Assembly: GCA_938022235.1 (NCBI GenBank)
Contig: CALIEL010000269.1
Coordinates: forward strand, 1 to 15,184
Origin: Oribacterium parvum
GTDB taxonomy: Bacteria > Bacillota > Clostridia > Lachnospirales > Lachnospiraceae
DNA: 15,184 bases
Direction of reading: 5' to 3'
Shown: piece after piece, positions 1-7,356 of the stretch
How the letters are laid out: every line of letters begins with the position of its first letter
Numbering within the stretch: position 1 is the first letter of the stretch
Notes under the pieces: generated by a model
What the model was told of the DNA's origin: nothing
Databases searched by the model: none
The model's input: the letters and a program-made list of their open reading frames with translations, nothing else
Made by a program: the position numbers and the translations under genes

Positions 1-4
1 AAAA

Positions 5-102
5 TTATACACTTATCCACAGTTTATAAACAGTTTGTGGATAAGGTGAACAGATGTTTTTGTGGATAGAATTTGTGGATAAGTGCATAAATTTGTGGAT
101 AA
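5..102. promoter_or_regulatory. oriC: oriC-type DnaA-box cluster
   Basis: Perfect boxes matching TTATCCACA lie at 13-21 (plus strand) and, as TGTGGATAA, at 36-44, 74-82 and 94-102 (minus strand). A one-mismatch box (TGTGGATAG) lies at 61-69, and a weaker match starts at 5. The 12-mer ATTTGTGGATAA occurs twice, 20 bp apart. In Firmicutes such a cluster sits between the divergent dnaA and rpmH genes. rpmH follows here, so dnaA is inferred to lie just left of the window on the minus strand. Whether this cluster alone is the unwinding origin, or works with a second cluster beyond dnaA, cannot be seen. Confidence 0.9.
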
Positions 103-197
103 ACCCTGTTTTTGCAGGATTTTCCGGCCTTTTTTAGGGGATAAAGAGGGTAAGATATACACATTTCTTCCGGAAAATAAGTTTTTTCCAAAGGGTA
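103..197. other. origin-proximal intergenic spacer
   Basis: No gene is seen. A 9-bp inverted repeat, ATTTTCCGG at 119-127 and CCGGAAAAT at 170-178, spans most of the segment, and a small CCTG/CAGG hairpin lies at 105-118. The leftward dnaA promoter may lie in this region or in the box cluster, but no convincing minus-strand -35/-10 pair was identified. Confidence 0.4.
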
Positions 198-226
198 TTG
201 ACGATTTATAGCCCTTTCTATATAAT
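198..226 (+). promoter_or_regulatory. sigma-A-type promoter of rpmH-rnpA
   Basis: The -35 element TTGACG (198-203) and the -10 element TATAAT (221-226) are separated by exactly 17 bp, close to the vegetative consensus. Transcription would start near 233, giving a leader of about 114 nt before rpmH. It faces rpmH and probably drives rpmH-rnpA and perhaps genes further on. Confidence 0.8.
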
Positions 227-256
227 AATCTGCGATGTTTACCCAAAATTAGGAGT

Positions 257-320
257 TTATTCGGGACCTTTCGGATAAGGACGAATAATTCCCGGAGAAA
301 CGATCGGTGGCTTCAGGCCA
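257..320 (+). promoter_or_regulatory. structured 5' leader of rpmH
   Basis: TTATTCG (257-263) can pair with CGAATAA (282-288), enclosing CCTT/AAGG (267-270 with 277-280). CGGGA (262-266) can instead pair with TCCCG (290-294), so two folds compete. A second hairpin, TGGC-TTCAG-GCCA, lies at 308-320. No known riboswitch is recognised. Regulation of L34 synthesis through this leader is inference only. Confidence 0.35.
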
Positions 321-346
321 TACACTAAAAAAAGGGAGGTGTCCGT

Positions 347-490
347 ATGCATAAGGGAAAAATGACTTATCAGCCAAAGACAAGACAGAGAGCAAAAGTG
401 CATGGATTTAGAAAGAGAATGTCCACAGCCAACGGTAGAAAGGTTTTGTCTGCTAGAAGAGCTAAAGGTAGAGCAAGATTATCTGCATAA
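347..490 (+). CDS. rpmH: 50S ribosomal protein L34
   Basis: Encodes 47 residues of the small basic large-subunit protein L34. The core MTYQPKTRQRAKVHGFRKRM and the tail GRKVLSARRAKGRARLSA match the family almost throughout. The ATG at 347 is chosen because GGGAGGT (334-340) lies 6 nt upstream. It gives a five-residue extension (MHKGK) before the usual MTYQP start, and a shorter start at 362 is possible. The gene sits next to the DnaA-box cluster and heads the rnpA/yidD/yidC/jag run, the standard Firmicutes origin arrangement. It ends in TAA. Confidence 0.97.
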   Translation: MHKGKMTYQPKTRQRAKVHGFRKRMSTANGRKVLSARRAKGRARLSA

Positions 491-564
491 TGCAGAAACA
501 TAAAGGAAGCTTTCTTGAAAAGCTTTACGGGTAATAAAAACTACCCTGTAGAATACAGAAATGA

Positions 565-582
565 GGCCGCTGGAAAGCGGTC
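565..582 (+). other. hairpin between rpmH and rnpA
   Basis: GGCCGCT (565-571) pairs with AGCGGTC (576-582), with one G-U pair, around a GGAA tetraloop of the GNRA class. It is followed by a short pyrimidine-rich stretch. It could attenuate rpmH transcripts or be an mRNA processing or stability element that sets the rpmH:rnpA ratio. The uridine run is too poor for a confident terminator call. Two weaker stems lie just upstream (near 499-517 and 529-547). Confidence 0.4.
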
Positions 583-606
583 TTTCTTCAACCTTGGAGA
601 TATTTT

Positions 607-954
607 ATGAAACGTTTTCCTTCCATGAAGTCAAATGAAGAGTTTCAGCATTGTTATAAAAAAGGAAAATCCTATGCCAATGCTTATTTTGTGATGTTGA
701 TAGTGGAAAACGGCTTAGACTATTCCCGACTGGGAATATCCTGTTCCAAGAAGGTGGGAAATTCTGTAGTTCGTCATGGAATCAGCAGAAAGCTTCGAGA
801 GATATTTCGATTACACAAAGAAATCAAAGAGGGGTTAGACATCGTTTTAGTCGTAAGACAGAAGGTAGCTTTTGCAAGCTATTCGGAATTGGAGATTGCT
901 TATCTCGATTTATGTAGCAGGCATCATATACTTAGTAATGGAGAGAAGTTCTGA
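607..954 (+). CDS. rnpA: Ribonuclease P protein component
   Basis: The 115-residue protein subunit of RNase P binds the catalytic RNA and helps mature tRNA 5' ends. Length and position directly after rpmH are typical. Family features include a start-proximal RFPSMKSNEEFQHCYKKGKS, then LGISCSKKVGNSVVRHGISR followed by KLREIFR, and the late DIVLVVRQKV strand. The so-called RNR motif, usually RNRxKR or RHRxTR, reads RHGISR here (residues 58-63), so its second arginine is glycine. The start ATG has GGAGA (596-600) 6 nt upstream. The gene ends in TGA, and a 126-bp spacer with a palindrome and a hairpin precedes yidD. Confidence 0.95.
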   Translation: MKRFPSMKSNEEFQHCYKKGKSYANAYFVMLIVENGLDYSRLGISCSKKVGNSVVRHGISRKLREIFRLHKEIKEGLDIVLVVRQKVAFASYSELEIAYLDLCSRHHILSNGEKF

Positions 955-986
955 AATTCTGATTTTTTCCAAAGGGAAATAAAATC

Positions 987-1000
987 CCTATTATAATAGG
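987..1000. promoter_or_regulatory. 14-bp perfect palindrome
   Basis: CCTATTATAATAGG is its own reverse complement and contains TATAAT (992-997), which could be a -10 element. No good -35 lies 16-18 bp upstream, so a promoter is doubtful. An operator covering a weak promoter for yidD-yidC-jag is a possible reading. Confidence 0.35.
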
Positions 1001-1035
1001 AAGAAACTCGGACAAAAAATACGTTTTATAAGGAT

Positions 1036-1066
1036 ATAAGCTTTTCAAAATTGTGAAAAAGCTTAT
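1036..1066 (+). other. hairpin upstream of the yidD ribosome-binding site
   Basis: ATAAGCTTTTC (1036-1046) pairs with GAAAAAGCTTAT (1055-1066), with one unpaired A, around an 8-nt loop. It ends 4 nt before AAGGAG (1071-1076). It could insulate or expose the yidD ribosome-binding site or mark a processing site. There is no uridine tail. Confidence 0.5.
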
Positions 1067-1083
1067 TCCGAAGGAGAGCTTTG

Positions 1084-1296
1084 ATGAAAAAACTGATGTT
1101 AAAAATGATTCGTTTTTATCAAAAATTTTTATCTCCTATGAAGGGACATTCTCATTGTAAATACACACCCACATGTTCTCAATACGCCTATGAGGCCATA
1201 CAAAAGCACGGGTGTGTGAAAGGACTATTGTTGGCAATCTGGCGATTACTGCGTTGTAATCCCTTTGCTAAAGGCGGATATGATCCTGTTCCCTAG
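1084..1296 (+). CDS. yidD: Membrane protein insertion efficiency factor YidD
   Basis: Encodes 70 residues of the YidD family, a small membrane-associated protein that aids YidC-dependent insertion. The diagnostic core is visible: IRFYQKFLSPMKGHSHCKYT, then PTCSQYAYEAIQKHG, an LLLAIWRLLRCNPF segment and the terminal GGYDPVP. All three conserved cysteines are present. The ATG at 1084 is preferred because AAGGAG (1071-1076) lies 7 nt upstream. A TTG at 1081 would add one residue. The stop TAG is followed one codon later by an in-frame TGA. yidC starts 18 bp downstream, so the two are probably cotranscribed. Confidence 0.95.
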   Translation: MKKLMLKMIRFYQKFLSPMKGHSHCKYTPTCSQYAYEAIQKHGCVKGLLLAIWRLLRCNPFAKGGYDPVP

Positions 1297-1314
1297 AGAT
1301 GAAGGGAGAAAAAC

Positions 1315-2643
1315 TTGATTCAAAATCTGATTATTTTAACCAAAAACACATCCAATATGCCTTTATTCGGACCAATCTGGAACCTTATCGTAAATGCTTT
1401 GGGCTGGATTATGAACTGGATTTACCTTTTCTTAGACGGAATCGGTATTCCAAACATTGGATTGGCCATCATTCTGTTTACCTTGGTAACTCGTATTTTG
1501 CTGTTCCCGACCTCTTTAAAACAGCAAAAATCCTCCAGAATGATGCAGATTATGCAACCGGAAATTCGTGCTGTACAGGAAAAGTATAAGAACAAAACGG
1601 ACAATGCTTCCATGATGGCGCAGCAAACCGAAATGAAAGCCATTTATGAAAAGTACGGCACTTCTATGACTGCAGGGTGTTTGCCTTTGTTTTTACAAAT
1701 GCCGATTATTTTCGCCCTGTATCGTATTATTATGAACATTCCTGCCTATGTTCCTTCCGTAAAGGCGGTTTATGAAAGTGTTTCTACCGCTATCGGAGGT
1801 TCCTCTGCGGCTCAAAGTCTTCTGGACTTCGGAAAAGCCAACGGTATGGAATCTATTTTAAAGACCTTACACAACTTAGGTCTGGATGACCCCGCTAAGT
1901 ATAATGCAGACGCGGTTCATAATTTTGTCATTGACTTTTTGTATAAGTTAAATCCTGCGCAGTGGGCAAAGCTTCCGGAGATTTTCCCTTCTGCTACCCA
2001 GGTAATTCAGCAGGCTGCGGCAAAGTCTACGGAGATTAACAGCTTCTTAGGCTTAAACCTTTCCACTGCTCCCTCTGCTTATGGCTTTACTCCAAATATT
2101 TACTGGTTAATTCCTATTTTGGCAGGCTTAAGCCAGTGGGCTTCCACCCTGCTGATGCAGAAGCAGACCATGCCTACCGCAACAGAGGAGGGAGATCAGT
2201 CCCAGCAGATGATGAAGAGCATGAACGTTATGATGCCTTTGATGTCTGTGTGGTTCTGCTTCAGCTTCGCTTCCGGAATCGGTTTATACTGGATTGCTTC
2301 TTCCGTATTTATGCTCTTACAGCAGTTGATTTTAAACTGGTACTTCGGAAAGAAGACCAATGAAGAGCTTTTACAGGATGCAATGGCCAAGGCTAACGAA
2401 AAAAGAGCTAAAAAAGGCTTACCTCCCATTGATGAAAAGACCGTGGAAAACAGATTGAAGCTTATGCAGGCTAAGGAAGATTCTGAAGAGAAGAATCGTA
2501 TGGAAAAGATTGCAAAGCAAAATCTGAAGACAAAAGAATCTACAGACTATTACAATCAAAATGCGAAAGAGGGCTCATTAGCCAGCAAGGCAAACATGGT
2601 ACAGCTTTACAATGAAAAGCATGAGAAAAAAGAGAAAAAGTAA
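1315..2643 (+). CDS. yidC: Membrane protein insertase YidC/Oxa1/SpoIIIJ
   Basis: A 442-residue insertase that places proteins in the cytoplasmic membrane, alone or with SecYEG. The first membrane segment ends in LVTRILLFP, with the conserved arginine at residue 60 in the hydrophilic groove. A charged cytoplasmic hairpin (about 68-115) follows, then GCLPLFLQMP (121-130) of segment 2, a segment at about 262-282, and a final pair at about 308-345. The roughly 120-residue stretch between segments 2 and 3 should be extracytoplasmic and is much longer than in the Bacillus homologue. No lipobox is seen. The Lys/Glu-rich C-terminal tail is cytoplasmic and could contact ribosomes. The TTG start has AAGGGAG 6 nt upstream. 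An ATG at residue 15 is the alternative. Confidence 0.95.
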   Translation: MIQNLIILTKNTSNMPLFGPIWNLIVNALGWIMNWIYLFLDGIGIPNIGLAIILFTLVTRILLFPTSLKQQKSSRMMQIMQPEIRAVQEKYKNKTDNASMMAQQTEMKAIYEKYGTSMTAGCLPLFLQMPIIFALYRIIMNIPAYVPSVKAVYESVSTAIGGSSAAQSLLDFGKANGMESILKTLHNLGLDDPAKYNADAVHNFVIDFLYKLNPAQWAKLPEIFPSATQVIQQAAAKSTEINSFLGLNLSTAPSAYGFTPNIYWLIPILAGLSQWASTLLMQKQTMPTATEEGDQSQQMMKSMNVMMPLMSVWFCFSFASGIGLYWIASSVFMLLQQLILNWYFGKKTNEELLQDAMAKANEKRAKKGLPPIDEKTVENRLKLMQAKEDSEEKNRMEKIAKQNLKTKESTDYYNQNAKEGSLASKANMVQLYNEKHEKKEKK

Positions 2644-2663
2644 AAAGCTTAGGGAGAAAAGCT

Positions 2664-3764
2664 ATGGACAAGTTTAGAGTTTCTGCAAAGACGGTAGAAG
2701 AAGCGATTACGAAGGCAACCATCTCTTTAGGTTGTACCTCAGACAGAATTTCCTACAATGTGATTGTACAGGGAAGCAACGGTTTATTCGGTATCGGAGC
2801 AAAGCCCTGGATTATCGAAGCCTGGGAAAAGGATGAAGCGGAAATCGCAAAAGAAAAGGTTGCAGCGGAAAAGCCCGCGGCAGTAGAGAAAGCGGCATTT
2901 GAAAAGAAGGAAGCGGAAGGAAAAAGGGAAAGCTCTTCTGTAGAGGAAAAGTCTCAGACTTTTGAGAAAAGGGAAGAAAGAAAGGCTTCCGGGGAGGATA
3001 AATCATTTTCCCATAATGCTTCTTTGGAAAAGAAGGACGAAAAGAGAGAGAAGAAGTTTGAAAAGAAGGAAGGCTTTAAGGGCTTCAGCAGAGGAGGCTA
3101 TGATCCTATCCCTGCACCAATCTCTTCCGCTCCTGTAAAGAGAGAAGAAAAGTCCTTTGAAGGAAGAAGTCCCGAGAAGAGAGAACTTACGCCCCTTTCC
3201 GAAGAGGAAATCGCAGCGGTAACTAAGGCTGCTTTAGAGTTCTTAAGCTCTGTATTTCAGGGTATGGCTATGGAAGTGGAGCTTCAGACAGAGTTTAGAA
3301 ACAGCAGCAATGAGCTTTACATAAACCTTATAGGACCAGATATGGGCATCCTCATCGGAAAAAGAGGACAGACCCTGGATTCCTTACAGTACCTTTGCTC
3401 CTTGGTGGTCAATAAAAACCACGGGGATGAGTATCTTCGGGTAAAGCTGGATACGGAGGATTACCGTAAGAGAAGAGAGCAGACCTTAAGAAGTCTGGCT
3501 AAAAACATTGCCTACAAGGTAAAGAAGAATCGGAAATCCGTTCATTTGGAGCCAATGAATCCTTATGAGAGAAGAATCATTCATGCCGCACTGCAAAGTG
3601 ACAGTCAGGTTTCCACAAAATCCGAGGGAGAGGATCCCTTCCGCCACGTGGTGATTTTCTGTAAAAATGGAGGAAAGTTCCAAAAGGATTTCCGCCACAA
3701 GGGAAACAGGATGAGAAGAGAGGACAGGAAAGAAGAAAAGAGAGAAGAAAAGAGCGAAGAATAA
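2664..3764 (+). CDS. jag: RNA-binding protein Jag/KhpB (EloR), Jag-KH-R3H
   Basis: A 366-residue cytoplasmic RNA-binding protein that in other Firmicutes partners KhpA and influences cell elongation. Three parts are visible: an N-terminal Jag domain (about 1-55, KFRVSAKTVEEAITKA, with GLFGIGAKP); a long low-complexity Lys/Glu/Ser/Arg linker (about 58-175); a KH domain with the loop IGKRGQ (231-236); and an R3H domain with RRIIH (303-307). The linker is longer than usual and contains RGGYDPIPAP (143-152), which resembles the C-terminus of YidD. The tail is again very basic/acidic. The gene starts 20 bp after yidC with AGGGAG upstream, so it is probably in the yidD-yidC transcript. Confidence 0.94.
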   Translation: MDKFRVSAKTVEEAITKATISLGCTSDRISYNVIVQGSNGLFGIGAKPWIIEAWEKDEAEIAKEKVAAEKPAAVEKAAFEKKEAEGKRESSSVEEKSQTFEKREERKASGEDKSFSHNASLEKKDEKREKKFEKKEGFKGFSRGGYDPIPAPISSAPVKREEKSFEGRSPEKRELTPLSEEEIAAVTKAALEFLSSVFQGMAMEVELQTEFRNSSNELYINLIGPDMGILIGKRGQTLDSLQYLCSLVVNKNHGDEYLRVKLDTEDYRKRREQTLRSLAKNIAYKVKKNRKSVHLEPMNPYERRIIHAALQSDSQVSTKSEGEDPFRHVVIFCKNGGKFQKDFRHKGNRMRREDRKEEKREEKSEE

Positions 3765-3848
3765 GACTTTCTTGCACCCCATGGAAGAAATAAGAAGAAT
3801 TAAGTAAATTCATTCGGTAAGGGGAACATATTCAGTAAGAAGAAGTTG

Positions 3849-3874
3849 TCAAAAGAAGTCATCAAAAGAAGTCA
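3849..3874. repeat. 13-bp tandem duplication
   Basis: TCAAAAGAAGTCA occurs twice, directly abutting (3849-3861 and 3862-3874), in the non-coding stretch between jag and mnmE. The rest of 3765-3905 is A-rich, with no gene seen. Confidence 0.85.
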
Positions 3875-3905
3875 TAAAACGTAAGTTAAAGAATTGTGTG
3901 ATATT

Positions 3906-3969
3906 TAAGCAATAGAGGTCTGAAATAGGGAGAGTTAGTTCTACCCTGATTTCAGACCTCTATTGCTTA
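3906..3969. repeat. long hairpin between jag and mnmE
   Basis: A perfect 21-bp inverted repeat (3906-3926 with 3949-3969) encloses a further imperfect stem (AGGGAGA with TCTACCCT) and a small loop. Being symmetric, it could stop transcription in either orientation, but neither side has a clear uridine run. Its arm AAGCAATAGAGGTCTGAA matches 17 of 18 bases at 14231-14248, the start of the large palindromic element beyond the 830-residue gene. It is therefore likely a member of a dispersed repeat family as well as a candidate terminator for jag. Confidence 0.8.
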
Positions 3970-4021
3970 TTTGTATACAAGCTATTTAGCCTTATTTATA
4001 ATTTCCATCCTAGGCTTTTCA

Positions 4022-4050
4022 TTGCATTGTAGGACAAATCTTAGTAAAAT
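4022..4050 (+). promoter_or_regulatory. candidate promoter of mnmE-mnmG-rsmG
   Basis: TTGCAT (4022-4027) and TAAAAT (4045-4050) are separated by 17 bp. The predicted start would lie only about 20 nt before the mnmE start codon, just ahead of the ribosome-binding site. A TATAAT at 3997-4002 without a good -35 is the alternative. The preceding hairpin separates this unit from jag. Confidence 0.5.
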
Positions 4051-4075
4051 ACAGAATTGCTGAGGAGGTGAGGAT

Positions 4076-5446
4076 TTGGAAAATACCATTAGCGGAATTG
4101 CCACCGCATTAGTAGAAAGCGGAATCGGCATTATCCGGATTAGCGGAAATCAGGCTGTGGAAATTGCCGGAAAAATTTTAAGAACTAAGGGGGGAAAACC
4201 CTTAGATATCAGGGAAAGCCACCGGATTCGCTATGGCTTTGTTTTTGACGGGGAAAAGGAAATTGATGAGGTTTTGGTTTCCACTTTTTTAGCACCCAAA
4301 TCCTTTACCGGAGAAGATACTGTGGAAATCAACTGTCACGGCGGAATCCTTTTGATGCAAAAGGTTTTTCAGGCCACTCTCAAGGCCGGAGCAAGACCGG
4401 CGGAGCCGGGAGAGTTCAGTAAACGAGCCTTTTTAAATGGGCGTATCGATCTTTCTCAGGCGGAGGCAGTGGCGGATTTAATTTCTGCTAAAAGCGAGGA
4501 CAGCATTCGCTCCTCCCTTTCCCTCCTACAGGGTTCACTGAAGGAGAAAATCAAGGGAATGCGGAGCAGAATTCTGGAGGATACCGCCTTTATTGAAGCG
4601 GCTTTGGATGATCCGGAGCATATTTCTTTGGAGGGCTTTTCCGAGCAGTGTCAAGCCCATGTGGAAGGGATTCTCTCTGAAATTTCAGAGCTTTTGAAGC
4701 ACCAAAGGGAAGGAAAACTCTTAAAGGAGGGAATTCAAACCGTTATTGTGGGAAAGCCCAATGCGGGAAAGTCTTCTCTTTTAAACTGTTTGGTAAAGGC
4801 GGATAAGGCCATTGTGAGCAATATTCCGGGAACCACCAGAGATACGGTGGAGGAGGATATTCGCATCGGTTCCCTTTCCCTTCATTTGATAGATACCGCA
4901 GGAATTCGGGAAACGGAAGATATTGTGGAAGAAATCGGTGTGAATCGGGCAAAGGAAGGAATTGAAAAGGCAGACTGCGTTTTACTGGTTTTGGACGGTA
5001 GTCTTCCTTTAGAGGAGGAGGACCGAAAGATTTTAGCTCTTTTAGAGGGAAAAAAGGCTGTGGTGCTTCTCAATAAAATGGATAAGGAAAGCATTTTACA
5101 AAAAGAAGAGCTGGAAAAGCTTAGCGGTTTTCCTATGCTTCCTATTTCTGCCAAGGAAGGAAGGGGCATGGAGGAGCTTGGTCAAAAGCTGGAAGAGCTT
5201 TTCTATACCGGAAGTCTTTCCTTTTCCACAGAAACGTATATTCATAGTGAAAGGCAGATTGCAGCATTGGAAGAAGCAAAGTCCGCTTTGGAATTGGTTT
5301 TGGAGGGAATCCGTCTTAAATTGTCTGAGGATTTCTTAAGTATAGATTTAATGGGGGCATACAGTGCCTTAGGCAGAATTCTGGGAGAGGATGTTTCCGA
5401 GGATTTGATCAATGAGATTTTTGCAAAGTTTTGCATGGGAAAATAG
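4076..5446 (+). CDS. mnmE: tRNA uridine-34 modification GTPase MnmE
   Basis: A 456-residue GTPase that, with MnmG, installs the carboxymethylaminomethyl group on uridine 34 of several tRNAs. The N-terminal tetrahydrofolate-binding domain starts MENTISGIATALVESGIGII. The inserted G domain shows GKPNAGKSS (226-234), GTTRDTVEE, DTAGIRETED and NKMDKE. The protein ends in the family's invariant FCMGK, whose cysteine is functionally important. The TTG start is supported by GAGGAGG (4062-4068) 7 nt upstream and by alignment with the family N-terminus. The stop is a double TAG-TAA. mnmG begins 12 bp later. The gene is fully intact, in contrast to its partner. Confidence 0.97.
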   Translation: MENTISGIATALVESGIGIIRISGNQAVEIAGKILRTKGGKPLDIRESHRIRYGFVFDGEKEIDEVLVSTFLAPKSFTGEDTVEINCHGGILLMQKVFQATLKAGARPAEPGEFSKRAFLNGRIDLSQAEAVADLISAKSEDSIRSSLSLLQGSLKEKIKGMRSRILEDTAFIEAALDDPEHISLEGFSEQCQAHVEGILSEISELLKHQREGKLLKEGIQTVIVGKPNAGKSSLLNCLVKADKAIVSNIPGTTRDTVEEDIRIGSLSLHLIDTAGIRETEDIVEEIGVNRAKEGIEKADCVLLVLDGSLPLEEEDRKILALLEGKKAVVLLNKMDKESILQKEELEKLSGFPMLPISAKEGRGMEELGQKLEELFYTGSLSFSTETYIHSERQIAALEEAKSALELVLEGIRLKLSEDFLSIDLMGAYSALGRILGEDVSEDLINEIFAKFCMGK

Positions 5447-6604
5447 TAAAGAGGGAATATGGCATTTTTAGAAGAACAGGTAGATATTGTAGTGGTGGGA
5501 GCAGGGCATGCAGGAGTGGAAGCGGCCCTGGTTTCCGCTAAGCGGGGGCATAAAACCCTTCTTTTTACCCTGAGCCCGGACAGCATTTCCATGATGGCCT
5601 GTAACCCCAATATCGGCGGAAGCTCCAAGGGACATCTGGTCAGAGAATTGGATGCTTTGGGGGGAATGATGGGAAAGGTCTGCGACCAATCCTTTCTTCA
5701 GTCCAGGATGTTAAATCAATCCAAGGGTCCGGCGGTACATTCCCTAAGAGCCCAGGCGGATAAGCAGGTCTATACCCAGAATATGCGTCATCTTGTGGAA
5801 AATCAGGAGAATCTTCACATTCGTCAGGGAGAAATCGTTTCCTTACTCACCAATGAGGAAAAGACGGAAATCCGCGGAGTTGTGAGCAGTACCGGGGCCA
5901 GATACTATGCCAAGGCAGTGCTGATTTGTACCGGAGTGTACCTGAACGCCCGCTGCATTTATGGAGAGGTTTCTGAAGAAACCGGGCCAAACGGTCTTCG
6001 CAGAGCTACAAAACTGAGTCAGGCTCTTTTGGATTTAGGATTTAGGCTCCAGCGTTTTAAAACCGGAACCCCTGCCAGAGTGGATAGAAGATCTCTGGAT
6101 TTTAGCAAGATGGAAGTCCAGAAGGGAGATGTGCCTGTGGTGCCCTTCTCCTTTTCCACGGATCCGGCTACGGTGCAGATTTCCCAAGAGGATTGCTACC
6201 TGACCTATACCTGTGAAGAAGGTCATGAGATTATTCGGGAAAATATTGACCGCTCCCCCATGTATAACGGGGTGATTCAGGGAACCGGCCCCATATACTG
6301 TCCTTCCATCGAAGATAAGGTCATGAAGTTTCCGGAGAAAAATCGGCACCAGATTTTTGTGGAGCCGGAGGGCAGATCCACCAACGCAATGTATCTTTCC
6401 GGTCTTTCCTCTTCTCTTCCGGAAGACGTGCAGATGAGAATTCTTCGTACCATGGCAGGCTTTGAACAGGCGGAAATGGTGCGGTGCGGCTATGCCATCG
6501 AATACGACTGCCTAAATTCCCTAGAATTGGAAAACACCTTGGAAACAAAGAAGATTTCCGGTCTGTATTTTGCAGGACAAATGAACGGTTCCTCCGGATA
6601 TGAG

Positions 6605-6607
6605 TAG
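6605..6607 (+). other. in-frame amber codon 383 of mnmG
   Basis: TAG directly follows GGA-TAT-GAG and is followed by GCG-GCG-GTA-CAG-GGC. The family motif GYEEAAAQG places the second glutamate here. Confidence 0.95.
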
Positions 6608-6739
6608 GCGGCGGTACAGGGCTTTATGGCGGGAATCAATGCGGTACAAAAAATTGAAGGGAAAGAGCCCTTTGTATTAGATCGTTCCGAGGCCTATATT
6701 GGCGTTTTAATTGATGACCTGGTGACAAAGGAGAATAAA

Positions 6740-6742
6740 TAG
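6740..6742 (+). other. in-frame amber codon 428 of mnmG
   Basis: TAG lies between AAT-AAA and CCC-TAT-AGA-ATG-ATG. The family motif TKEPYRM places an invariant glutamate here. It is in the same frame as the first amber codon, 135 bp downstream. Confidence 0.95.
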
Positions 6743-7356
6743 CCCTATAGAATGATGACCAGCAGGGCGGAGTATCGTCTTCTGCTTCGACAGGACAATG
6801 CAGACCTTCGCCTTCGGGAAAAGGGCTATGCTCTGGGGATGGTTTCAGAAGAGGAAATCAAAGCCACAAGGGAAAAGCAGGAGGCTATCCAAAAAGAGCT
6901 TCGCCGTATGGAAAATACCTATATCGGGGCGAATGAGGAAAATAACAGAATTTTGGAAAGCATTCCCTCTTCTCCTATCCAGTCCGGCATTTCTCTGAGA
7001 GAACTTTGTAAGAGACCGGAGTGCAATTATCAAAATATTGCTCCCTTGGATCCGGAAAGACCTTCCCTTTCTCCCTTTATACAGGAGGAAGTGGAAATCG
7101 AAATCAAATACGAGGGCTATATCAAAAGACAGATTCAACAGGTAGAAGCCTTTAAGAAAATGGAGCGGAAAAAGCTGCCAAAGGATATCTGCTATCATGA
7201 TATTCATAATCTCCGTTTGGAAGCCAGACAGAAGTTGGATATGATTCGTCCGGAAAACATGGGCATGGCTTCCCGTATCAGCGGTGTCAGCCCTGCGGAT
7301 TTATCGGTGCTTTTGGTTTATCTGGAGAAGGAAAAGGAAAGAAGAAAGGAAGAGAA

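Noticed and set aside
1299..1589. 96-codon frame with an ATG just after yidD
   Set aside because: It overlaps the start of yidC in another frame and has no family-like sequence. yidC has the better-placed ribosome-binding site and start.
3906..3969. Simple rho-independent terminator only
   Set aside because: The stem is strong but lacks a uridine run, and its arms recur at another locus, so a plain terminator label would miss the repeat relationship.
3971..4002. TTGTAT...TATAAT as the mnmE promoter
   Set aside because: The spacer is 20 bp, too long for a standard promoter. The 4022-4050 pair with a 17-bp spacer fits better.
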